Positions 1-6,251 of a stretch of 6,308 nt of DNA are shown one piece after another; position 1 is the stretch's first letter; the number at the start of each line of letters is the position of its first letter. Source of the DNA: Acidobacteriota bacterium (GTDB taxonomy: Bacteria > Acidobacteriota > Terriglobia > Terriglobales > Acidobacteriaceae); assembly GCA_021811745.1 (NCBI GenBank), contig JAJZNH010000764.1, positions 1 through 6,308 on the forward strand, in the 5' to 3' direction. Both the position numbers and the translations under genes were made by a program. The notes below the pieces were generated by a model. That model worked only from the letters and a program-made list of their open reading frames with translations, was not told the origin of the DNA and searched no databases.

Positions 1-759
1 GGCGTTCTGGTCGTGATCCGGGGTGACCGGAAGGATGAGTTCTTCAATCGCAAAGGACGCGTAGGACCCATCTGGCTGAATGTCGACCGAATCCATATCA
101 AGCAGGCACCCTCGGTCTTCCTCAGCTTCGCTTCCGGCGATGCCAGCACGATGCTCGATCGCGCATCGCTGGATGAATACCGGCTGGATGAATCCGCGAT
201 CATGAAGCGGATCCATTGTCTCTGCCGGTGCAAATGCAGCCTGACCGAAGGCACGCGGCAAAGCGGTGACCGCGATATGCAACCGGATCCCGAATATGCA
301 AAGCTCCTGCAGGGCGACTTCTTCCACCTCAAGGAGCGCGAGGGATGTTATTGCGTTCGTCCGCACTCTGTAAACCTCACCGCCAGCGGTTCGAAGACCG
401 CCTATGCTCTCGACTTTGAGTGGCCGAGGATGGCGCCACCCGGCGACTATCAAGTCGAGGTGTACGCCTGCCGGGGAATGTGTGTGATCGCGCGTTCTGC
501 CGCTACCCTTCGGTTCGTCGAGGTTGGGTTCCCTGCGTATATGGCCAGCCTCGCCTCCAACCGGCCGTGGGCGTACGGAGGGGGAGCGGTGCTGGTGGCG
601 ATGCTCGCAGGCTTCCTGACCGATGCGCTCGCTTCCAGGCTGCGCCGCAAGCGCAGACCGCGGGCCAAAGACGGCACCACCGCGGCCAGCGCCCGGGGAG
701 GCGCGCCTGAAGAGGCTGCGGTCGAAACACACGAAGCCGAAACAACACATAAGGACTAA
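1..759 (+). CDS. TIGR02186 / Alph_Pro_TM-like membrane-anchored protein, 5'-truncated
   Basis: The reading frame is open from base 1, so the true start and probably a signal peptide lie outside the window; the GTG at 13 is internal. The visible 252 codons open with GVLVVIRG, then FNRKGRVGPIWLN and APSVFLSFAS. These resemble the N-terminal part of the TIGR02186 (Alph_Pro_TM, PF09608) family, which has VVVVVRGP, RK.RV.GIWVN and PSFY blocks. The end also fits: PPGDYQVEVYACRG, a V-G-F-P stretch, one predicted transmembrane helix at codons about 189-210 (WAYGGGAVLVAMLAGFLTDA), then a basic patch RLRRKRR and a polar tail. This predicts a periplasmic domain, one C-terminal anchor and a cytoplasmic tail. 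The function of the family is not known to me. Oddities are eight cysteines arranged as CLCRCKC (codons 73-79), CYC (116-118) and CRGMC (157-161). The gene ends one base before the porin start, so the two are very likely one operon. The family call is from memory of motifs and is moderately sure; the gene itself is secure. Confidence 0.72.
   Translation, partial: GVLVVIRGDRKDEFFNRKGRVGPIWLNVDRIHIKQAPSVFLSFASGDASTMLDRASLDEYRLDESAIMKRIHCLCRCKCSLTEGTRQSGDRDMQPDPEYAKLLQGDFFHLKEREGCYCVRPHSVNLTASGSKTAYALDFEWPRMAPPGDYQVEVYACRGMCVIARSAATLRFVEVGFPAYMASLASNRPWAYGGGAVLVAMLAGFLTDALASRLRRKRRPRAKDGTTAASARGGAPEEAAVETHEAETTHKD
751..755 (+). promoter_or_regulatory. Ribosome-binding site for the porin ATG at 761
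   Basis: AAGGA lies five bases before the ATG at 761, inside the last codons of the upstream gene. It supports translation of the porin from 761 and coupling to termination of the upstream gene at 759. A competing site lies at 818-822. Confidence 0.6.
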
Positions 760-760
760 A

Positions 761-2128
761 ATGAAAGCAGCTTTTCGACTGCGGATTGCCAGCGTGGCGA
801 CGGGCCAGGGGCCGACGAGGAGACGAAAGGTGTGCTTCCACTGCATCCGTCGTGGGATGCCGGCCTATCTACTGATTGTGTGCTGCCTCTGTGCGCGGTC
901 CATCGACTGCCAAAAGGCATGGGAACACATTCCCGGAGATGGCGCTCTGGTGGAGGCGGCTGATCAGAATTTTCCGCGGGTGGCCTTCAGGAGCAACGGT
1001 ATGCTGATCTCCAACCGCGAGGGATCAAGCCAGGTCAAGGTCCAGGGTTATCTCCAGGCGGATGGACGTCTTTTCGCCGCCAACCTGAATGGCCTTCAGC
1101 ATGATCAACTTCTCTTCCGCCGTGTCCGCCCGCTGGTCGAAGGCACCCTCGCGGACCAGATGTACTTCCGCTTTATGCCCGACTTTGGCGAAGGCAATAC
1201 GGTCATCCAGGAAGTCTACGCCGAATCTACCTCACTGCCCTTCGGAAATTTACGCCTGGGAAAATTCAAGACGCCAATCGGCCTCGAGGTGCTGCGTCCG
1301 GATCGGGACCTGACCTTCGCCGAACGCTCCATGGCCTCCGATCTGCTGCCCCTTCGCGATCTGGGGTCGCAGTTTGAAGGCTCGTTCCTCGGCGATGCGA
1401 TCACCTACGAGCTTGGCTATTTCAGCGGTACGGAAGACGGCGCAAATGCCAACTTCGAGTGGCACGGCACAAATGAGGGTGTCGCCCGTGTCTTCGTCGA
1501 ACCGTTCACCGGAGCCGGGATCACCTCGCTGCAACCGTTAGGCGTGGGCGTTGCCGCCTCCGCGGGTCATCATTTCGGCGATCCTCCCGTCTTCAGGACA
1601 ATCGGACAGGAGATCCTCTTTCATTACGCTGCCGGCACCATCGCGGACGGCATGCATAAGCGCGTATCACCACAGGCAAGCTACTTCTTCGGACCGGTGG
1701 GAGTGCTCGTTGAGTATGTTGTCTCCGGCGCGACCCTCTCCGCCGGTGGCGTTCATCAATACCTCTCCCACCACGGCTGGGAGCTTGCCGGCTCCGTCAT
1801 GCTCACGGGAGAAAATAACACGTACAGCGATTTTCGGCCCAGACACGACTTCGCGCCTGCCGAAGATCTGCATCATTGGGGAGCCTGGGAACTCGCCGTC
1901 CGGCACAGTGGGCTGGATTTTGACGCAAATGCGTTTCCGAACTTCGCGTCTCCAGCCAGTTCTGCCAAGAGGGCCAGCGAATCGGCCGTCGGCATGAACT
2001 GGCACATGAACCGGCACACAAAATTAATCGTGGACTACGAATACACGTCGTTTCACATGGCCGCGGGCAATATTCCCCGCATACATAGCGAGCGGGTGGC
2101 GATGACGCGCATCCAGTTGGGCTTCTGA
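761..2128 (+). CDS. OprO/OprP-type outer-membrane porin (Porin_O_P)
   Basis: This encodes a 455-residue protein matching the phosphate-selective porin O/P family (PF07396), beta-barrels that pass anions such as phosphate or polyphosphate across the outer membrane. Family blocks seen are GYLQADGRLF (96-105), LLFRRVRPLVEGTL (117-130), YFRFMPDFGEGNTVIQEVYA (135-154), LGKFKTPIGLEVLR (166-179), LTFAERSMASDLLPLRDLG (184-202) and ELGYFSGTEDG (217-227). Near the end come AVGMNWHMNRHTKLIVDYEY and MTRIQLGF; the terminal Phe is typical of barrel proteins recognised by BamA. The ATG at 761 leaves an unusually long N-terminal region before the hydrophobic segment MPAYLLIVCCLCA (33-45). An in-frame GTG at 830 with an AGGAG seven bases upstream would give 432 residues and a normal signal peptide; an ATG at 857 is a third option. 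All six cysteines lie in the first 50 residues. Substrate is inferred from family only; other members carry other anions or have no proven selectivity. Confidence 0.9.
   Translation: MKAAFRLRIASVATGQGPTRRRKVCFHCIRRGMPAYLLIVCCLCARSIDCQKAWEHIPGDGALVEAADQNFPRVAFRSNGMLISNREGSSQVKVQGYLQADGRLFAANLNGLQHDQLLFRRVRPLVEGTLADQMYFRFMPDFGEGNTVIQEVYAESTSLPFGNLRLGKFKTPIGLEVLRPDRDLTFAERSMASDLLPLRDLGSQFEGSFLGDAITYELGYFSGTEDGANANFEWHGTNEGVARVFVEPFTGAGITSLQPLGVGVAASAGHHFGDPPVFRTIGQEILFHYAAGTIADGMHKRVSPQASYFFGPVGVLVEYVVSGATLSAGGVHQYLSHHGWELAGSVMLTGENNTYSDFRPRHDFAPAEDLHHWGAWELAVRHSGLDFDANAFPNFASPASSAKRASESAVGMNWHMNRHTKLIVDYEYTSFHMAAGNIPRIHSERVAMTRIQLGF
818..822 (+). promoter_or_regulatory. Alternative ribosome-binding site, for an in-frame GTG at 830
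   Basis: AGGAG is followed after seven bases by GTG (830-832), in frame with the porin. Starting there removes 23 residues that look unlike an export signal and leaves a conventional short basic region (CFHCIRRG) before the hydrophobic core. On sequence alone this site is at least as good as the one at 751-755, so the porin start is undecided. Confidence 0.45.
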
Positions 2129-2290
2129 ACTCCGCGTGCTGCGAACGTGGTTCGTCTCCGGCAGCGGCACGCGATCAGCGAATCATTGAATCCGGCGCAC
2201 TGATTCCCGCCAGCCGGCATCGAGCACAGCTGCAGTCCGAAAGTCCCGCAGGGATTCGCGTGCCGGCGCCACAATCTCGCTGGTCTGTTG
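2129..2290. other. Convergent intergenic region without a gene
   Basis: These 162 bases separate the stops of two converging genes (porin and CocE-like hydrolase). I see no credible coding region, and no GC-rich hairpin with an adjacent T-run on either strand, so no intrinsic terminator can be called. The region is rich in short inverted repeats, listed separately. A small direct repeat, GAATC at 2180-2184 and 2188-2192, is followed by its complement GATTC at 2202-2206, which could make a weak five-base-pair hairpin with a nine-base loop. Confidence 0.6.
2165..2267. repeat. Nested inverted repeats with one shared right arm
   Basis: The right arm at 2253-2267 (GATTCGCGTGCCGGC) can pair with three left arms: CGGCACGCG at 2165-2173 (9 bp, with 2257-2265), GCGAATC at 2178-2184 (7 bp, with 2253-2259) and GCCGGCA at 2213-2219 (7 bp, with 2261-2267). 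The pairings overlap, so not all can form together. It might be a structured bidirectional 3' end or a decayed repetitive element. In GC-rich DNA some of this is expected by chance. Confidence 0.3.
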
Positions 2291-4225
2291 TTATGGCTGC
2301 GGCAGCACCATCACCCGCACGCCCGAGGCCGCACCCTTCTGGTGGAAGATCTGCTCGGTCGCTTCCCGGAAATCGCCCGGTTTGGCGTACGGAATGTCTG
2401 TGAAGATCTGCGGATTGCGGTCCGTAAGCGGGAACCAGGAGCTTTGCACCTGCACCATGATGCGATGCCCGCGGCGGAAGGTGTGATAAAGATCGGGCAT
2501 ATTGAAATCGATCTCAGTGATCTTCCCGGGCGTAAGCGGCTGGGGCTTCTCCAGGCTGTTGCGGAACTTGGCGCGGAAGGGCTCGCCGCGCAGCAGTTGC
2601 TCATAGCCACCCATCAGCAGCGGAGGCACTCCCAGAATCCGCTTGCCGGACTCGCCGCCAGAGCCGGAATTGACATAGTCGTTCGGATAGACGTCGATCA
2701 GCTTCACGTCGAAGTCGGAGTCGGTGCCGGAACTTGCCACCTTCAGCCTCGGCGAGATGGGACCAGCGATCGTGACGTCTTCCTTGAGCGGCTCGGTCTC
2801 ATAAACCACCACATCGGGCCGGTAGCGGGCAAAGCGCTGGTCGTCCACCATGTAGCGCTGCGGCACCGTATTGGTTGTATAGCCCACGAAGGGCACGGGA
2901 TGGTTGGGATCGCTTACGTATTCGTCTTCGCTCCTGGCTTTGGCCGGCGGATCGAAGCTGAGTTTGCCGTCGGCGTGGAAATAGAGCATCTTCGGCGTGG
3001 CGGCCTTGGGCGGCCATGCGTCGTATCTGCGCCAGACGTTCGTGCCTGTTTGAAAAACGATGGCCCTGGGCAATGCCTCGCCTTTGCCCTTCAGATAATG
3101 CTCGAAAAATGGAAATTGGATGTAGGTGCGGAAGTAGTCGGCGGTCTTGGCGTTGAACTGCACATCGCCCAGGTGGCTGCCATCGCTGCGCGCCCAGCCG
3201 CCGTGCACCCATGGACCCTCGACCAGCGTGATCGGCGTCGTGGGATTGAATTTGTGGATGGCGTAAAAGGTGCGGTATGGGCCTTTCAGATCCTCTGCGT
3301 CAAACCAGCCGCCCACCACGAGCACCGCGCAGCGCACGTTCTTCATGTGGCGCGAGAGGTCGCGCGACTGCCAGTACGAGTCATAGGTGTCGTGCTTCCA
3401 TTGGTCATCCCAAAGCCAATTCGGGCGCGTCAGGTATGAATCCAGGTTGGCCACGTTGCCGGCCTTCAGATAGAACTCGTAGCTGTCGGGCGTGCCAAAA
3501 CTGAACGGAGCTCCTGGATGGGGCAGCACCGGATTGTTTTGCGGATAAAAGAAGGGTGCATAAAAGCCAAAGCCCGCCGAAAGCATAAAAGCGCCGCCGT
3601 GGTAGGAGTCATCTCCGCGAAAGAGATCGGTCATGGGCGCCTGCGGGCTGGCAGCGACCAGCGCCGGCGGCGAGTCAATGATCGACGCCGAGGTGTAGAA
3701 CCCCGGGTAGGAGATGCCCCAAATGCCCACCTTGCCGTTGTTATTGGACACATGCTTGAGCAGAAACGCGATGGTGTCATCGGTATCCGACGATTCGTCC
3801 ACATCTTTCGGGGATTTTTTGACGTCGATGTGAGGACGCATCTCCACAAATGTGCCCTCACTCATCCACCGTCCGCGCACATCCTGGTAGACGAAGATAT
3901 AGCCGGACTTCTCAAACTCATCGGAGGGTCCGAGATGCGCCGGATACTGATCCTCACCGTAGGGAGCCACGCTATAGGGCGTGCGCTCCATAAGAAAGGG
4001 ATACGGCCCGTGATCCTCAGGAAAGGCCGATGGCTTGGGCACGTACACCGCGGTAAACAGGTGCACGCCATCGCGCATCGGGATGCGGTACTCGTACTTG
4101 GTGTAGTGAGAGCGGACGAAGTCCTCGCCGGACGTCTGGGAAACTGCCCTCCGTGCGCTGGTAGCGCCAAGAGTCAGAAAAATAACTACCAGTGCAACAA
4201 TAGAAAAACAGCCCTTCTTATGCAT
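2291..4225 (-). CDS. Secreted S15/CocE-family hydrolase, alpha-amino acid ester hydrolase-like
   Basis: This is a 644-residue serine hydrolase of the X-Pro dipeptidyl-peptidase/CocE superfamily (PF02129 plus C-terminal PF08530). Start: the frame is open to 4438, but the ATG at 4225 is chosen because a signal peptide begins there (MHKKG, hydrophobic core about 6-22, cleavage near 24-30) and the extension would overlap the upstream gene. Domains: the alpha/beta-hydrolase part begins at YRIPMRDGVHLFTAVYVPK; ERTPY carries the probable oxyanion Tyr84; IFVYQDVRGR is at 110-119. The nucleophile is Ser172 in GIWGISYPG, the acid is Asp309 in GGWFDAED, and the base is His341 in GPWVHGG. The jelly-roll end includes TEPLKEDVTIAGPISP, SDFDVKLIDVYP and GHRIMVQVQSSWFPLTDRNP, very close to my recollection of Xanthomonas and Acetobacter alpha-amino acid ester hydrolases. 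Acidic residues Asp205/206, Glu311 and Asp312 sit where those enzymes bind the substrate ammonium. Length also fits (about 640). Probable reaction: hydrolysis or acyl transfer of alpha-amino acid esters, amides or small peptides outside the cytoplasm. It lies 58 bp downstream of the M61 gene, probably in one operon. Dipeptidyl-peptidase or generic esterase activity remains possible. Confidence 0.92.
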   Translation of the reverse strand: MHKKGCFSIVALVVIFLTLGATSARRAVSQTSGEDFVRSHYTKYEYRIPMRDGVHLFTAVYVPKPSAFPEDHGPYPFLMERTPYSVAPYGEDQYPAHLGPSDEFEKSGYIFVYQDVRGRWMSEGTFVEMRPHIDVKKSPKDVDESSDTDDTIAFLLKHVSNNNGKVGIWGISYPGFYTSASIIDSPPALVAASPQAPMTDLFRGDDSYHGGAFMLSAGFGFYAPFFYPQNNPVLPHPGAPFSFGTPDSYEFYLKAGNVANLDSYLTRPNWLWDDQWKHDTYDSYWQSRDLSRHMKNVRCAVLVVGGWFDAEDLKGPYRTFYAIHKFNPTTPITLVEGPWVHGGWARSDGSHLGDVQFNAKTADYFRTYIQFPFFEHYLKGKGEALPRAIVFQTGTNVWRRYDAWPPKAATPKMLYFHADGKLSFDPPAKARSEDEYVSDPNHPVPFVGYTTNTVPQRYMVDDQRFARYRPDVVVYETEPLKEDVTIAGPISPRLKVASSGTDSDFDVKLIDVYPNDYVNSGSGGESGKRILGVPPLLMGGYEQLLRGEPFRAKFRNSLEKPQPLTPGKITEIDFNMPDLYHTFRRGHRIMVQVQSSWFPLTDRNPQIFTDIPYAKPGDFREATEQIFHQKGAASGVRVMVLPQP

Positions 4226-4239
4226 CGTATTCCCGCATT

Positions 4240-4244
4240 CTCCT
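4240..4244 (-). promoter_or_regulatory. Shine-Dalgarno sequence at unusual distance from the hydrolase start
   Basis: On the minus strand AGGAG (4244-4240) is the only strong Shine-Dalgarno match before the hydrolase ATG at 4225, but it stands 14 bases away, beyond the usual 5-9. It is only one base from another ATG (4238-4236), which opens a six-codon frame whose TAA (4220-4218) lies just inside the hydrolase gene. A weaker GGGA (4234-4231) lies five bases from the hydrolase ATG. Initiation may be inefficient or coupled. Confidence 0.35.
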
Positions 4245-4263
4245 GAAGAAACAGAGTACTGCA

Positions 4264-4280
4264 CAACCGCGGCCAGGTTG
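4264..4280 (-). other. Small inverted repeat between the M61 and hydrolase genes
   Basis: CAACC (4264-4268) and GGTTG (4276-4280) could form a five-base-pair hairpin with a seven-base loop in the 58-bp spacer. There is no T-run after it on the minus strand, so it is not an intrinsic terminator. At most it is a weak RNA structure between cistrons. Confidence 0.2.
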
Positions 4281-4283
4281 CGT

Positions 4284-6236
4284 TCAGCGCGGCTGCTCTT
4301 CCTGCTTCGCCCCACTCGGCGTCTCATGCTGTGCCAGCGGCCTGGCAATATCGTCCAGATAGTCCGGCGTTCCTTTCGCGCGTTCGAGCACGGGATAGCG
4401 CATTCCGTCGTGGTAGTCAATGTCTGTCGTATGGACATAAGAATCCGCCTGCACGATCAGGTGAATCGGCTCGCTGTTCCCTTTCGCCGCGCTGATTGCC
4501 TCGCGCATCGCATCGGCGGAGTAGATGAGCCCATTCACGGCCATGATCTTCTCGCCCGGAGCCAGCATCGCCTTATCCGCCGGGCCGTTCCAGCGCACGT
4601 CTGCGATCGTGCCGTCGTGGCTCAGCCGCAAGCCCACGGAAAACCAGAAGTCCGCCCACTGGCCCGCGGATCCCCCCGCTGATCCCATGACGCGCTCAGT
4701 GGCGCTGGGCTGATCCTGATAGACCAGCTTGTATCCCCCCTGCTCGATGCCGGCCAGATCGGCATGAGGGTTAATCCTGTCGATACGATCCTGCAGGAAC
4801 GCCGCCCAGTCGTACGGCACGACCTCGTTCAGGTCCCGCACCAACTCATCAAAGTTATAGGTCACGATCAGGGGCCCGGTATTGCCGCCCTTGCCCAGGA
4901 AGATCCTTTCAAAATCGTCGAGCGATTTCTTATTTCCGGTCAGCTTGCGGATCAGCGTATCGGCATCGAGCCACAGCAATTCGCCCTCCTGGTAGTAGTC
5001 TTGGCCGCGCCGCCAGTTGGACCAGGCGGGATTGAGACCGCGCAGGATGCTGGCGGCGATGGCTGTGTCCTCAGTCGGGCGCCACTCGCGGCCTGGCCGG
5101 TAGTCCAAATTGGCGGCAGAGAGCGCAAGCTTGTCGCGGTATTGCGCCTGCGTCTCCAGGCCGGCGCGCGCGGCCAGCACATTACCGAGATATTGCGTCA
5201 TGCCCTCGTACACCCACAGCAGATTTCCCCGCTCAGGTGTTGCAAAAGTCGGCTGATAGAGTCCCGCCGGCCTGCGATATTTCCCGTTCCACGAATGCGT
5301 GAACTCGTGGGGCAGCAGGTCTGCGTTGCGCAATACGTGGGCCTTGTCGGCAAAGCCCTTCTCGCCCACACCGTTGTCTGACGACTGGCCGTGCTCCAGT
5401 CCCTCGCCGCCTGCGACATTCGAAAGCGTCAGCAAAAAGTGGTACTCGTGATAATGATGGCAGCCATAAAGCGCGGTTGCCTCGCGGACCAGGTTGCTCA
5501 GTTCAGCCAGTACCGTAGGCCGCAGGTTCGAGTCCCCCGGGTAGTCCGAAACCACGTCGATGTAGTGCTTGGGCGTGATTTCAGGCGCGAGCGCAAACTC
5601 ATGGAAATACTGGCCCGTCAGGACCGGCGAGTCCTCAAGCTGCTCCACATTGGTGACGGCAAAGCGCGTCGTGCTGCCGGCGGCGGGTATGGGGTACGGG
5701 CCGCTGCTGACCGGCGCCAGCGCCGTGCCGATGCCCCAGCCGGCCGGCACCTTCAACGAGGGCTGAATGGGAATCTCGCGCACCGGAATATGGGCGGGAT
5801 AGAGCAGTAGTTTCTCCCACTCCAGCACCGCCAGCTTTTGTGAAACGCGTGAGGTTACGATGCAGTCCAGGTGGGCGTGCAACGTGGTTACGCCCTGGGG
5901 TATGGTCACGTGGAACTCGTAGAGATCTACATCGTCGCGCCGCCACGGCAGGGTCTTGCCGTTGGCGGTGAAGACGACGCCGGTAATCTCGTTTGCCGGG
6001 CCGGCAGGCATATGCGTGCCCGGAATCCACTCCGGAGTGATCAGGTCGAGCGACCCGGGCGTCACCGGCAGATCGATTTCGGCATGATAAAGCTTGCGTG
6101 GCGCGTCAGTCAGGTCAGCCAGAATTTGGATGGGCACCCTTTGCGCCAATGCCGGAGCGAGCCCCAAGCCGAGGCAGAGCAAGGTCAGCAGCGGAGCCGT
6201 AAGGGCGGGCAATCTGATGAAATTCCCGAACTTCAA
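4284..6236 (-). CDS. M61-family metallo-aminopeptidase with PDZ domain, exported
   Basis: This 650-residue protein belongs to peptidase family M61 (glycyl aminopeptidase type, PF05299 with an N-terminal beta domain like PF17899). A signal peptide covers residues 1-31, with probable cleavage after the ALA at 29-31. The N-terminal domain is about 35-220. The catalytic domain has GGEGLEHGQSSDN (276-288) and the zinc motif HEFTH (310-314: ligands His310 and His314, catalytic Glu311) followed by SWNGKYRRP. The third ligand is probably Glu344 in LLWVYEGMTQYLG. A PDZ-like domain spans about 533-600 (SVGLRLSHDGTIADV to GEKIMAVNGLIYS), and the tail ends in a charged stretch. Length and domain order are normal for the family. 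The start is TTG at 6236-6234: the frame is closed by TAA at 6254-6252, no in-frame ATG or GTG precedes the signal peptide, and GAGGGA lies nine bases upstream. Known members release N-terminal residues, often glycine or alanine, from peptides; substrate here is inferred. It is the first visible gene of a pair with the alpha-amino acid ester hydrolase-like gene. Confidence 0.93.
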   Translation of the reverse strand: MKFGNFIRLPALTAPLLTLLCLGLGLAPALAQRVPIQILADLTDAPRKLYHAEIDLPVTPGSLDLITPEWIPGTHMPAGPANEITGVVFTANGKTLPWRRDDVDLYEFHVTIPQGVTTLHAHLDCIVTSRVSQKLAVLEWEKLLLYPAHIPVREIPIQPSLKVPAGWGIGTALAPVSSGPYPIPAAGSTTRFAVTNVEQLEDSPVLTGQYFHEFALAPEITPKHYIDVVSDYPGDSNLRPTVLAELSNLVREATALYGCHHYHEYHFLLTLSNVAGGEGLEHGQSSDNGVGEKGFADKAHVLRNADLLPHEFTHSWNGKYRRPAGLYQPTFATPERGNLLWVYEGMTQYLGNVLAARAGLETQAQYRDKLALSAANLDYRPGREWRPTEDTAIAASILRGLNPAWSNWRRGQDYYQEGELLWLDADTLIRKLTGNKKSLDDFERIFLGKGGNTGPLIVTYNFDELVRDLNEVVPYDWAAFLQDRIDRINPHADLAGIEQGGYKLVYQDQPSATERVMGSAGGSAGQWADFWFSVGLRLSHDGTIADVRWNGPADKAMLAPGEKIMAVNGLIYSADAMREAISAAKGNSEPIHLIVQADSYVHTTDIDYHDGMRYPVLERAKGTPDYLDDIARPLAQHETPSGAKQEEQPR

Positions 6237-6245
6237 TATGCAATA

Positions 6246-6251
6246 TCCCTC
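6246..6251 (-). promoter_or_regulatory. Ribosome-binding site that fixes the TTG start of the M61 gene
   Basis: GAGGGA on the minus strand (6251-6246) is nine bases before the TTG at 6236. With the in-frame TAA at 6254-6252 just upstream, no ATG or GTG start can include the signal peptide, so TTG is the supported choice. Confidence 0.6.

Noticed and set aside
217..237. Possible c-type haem binding in CLCRCKC
   Set aside because: Covalent haem attachment needs CxxCH; no His follows a suitable Cys pair here.
623..760. N-terminal extension of the porin frame back to 623
   Set aside because: It overlaps the tail of the upstream gene, encodes Arg/Pro/Lys-rich sequence without an export signal, and better starts with ribosome-binding sites exist at 761 and 830.
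898..910. Possible lipobox ending at Cys50 of the porin
   Set aside because: The residues before the cysteine (Ser-Ile-Asp) do not fit the usual Leu-Ala/Ser-Gly/Ala pattern, and barrel porins are not normally lipoproteins, so it is not called as a lipoprotein.
2053..2274. Minus-strand 73-codon frame running from the intergenic region into the porin 3' end
   Set aside because: It has no recognisable protein features, overlaps the conserved end of the porin in antisense, and shows no clear ribosome-binding site.
2288..3439. Long plus-strand open frame (383 codons) opposite the hydrolase gene
   Set aside because: It is antisense to a gene with clear catalytic motifs. Its translation has no recognisable domain and is rich in His, Arg, Gly and Val, as expected from reading GC-rich codons backwards.
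3518..4246. Plus-strand open frame of 242 codons opposite the N-terminal half of the hydrolase
   Set aside because: Shadow of the real gene: no motif, Arg/His-rich composition, and it spans the signal peptide region of the true gene.
4226..4438. N-terminal extension of the hydrolase frame to 4438
   Set aside because: It would overlap the end of the M61 gene by about 150 bases and bury the signal peptide 71 residues inside the protein.
4764..5381. Plus-strand open frame of 205 codons opposite the M61 catalytic domain
   Set aside because: It is the mirror of the HEFTH and WVYEG region and has no independent family resemblance.
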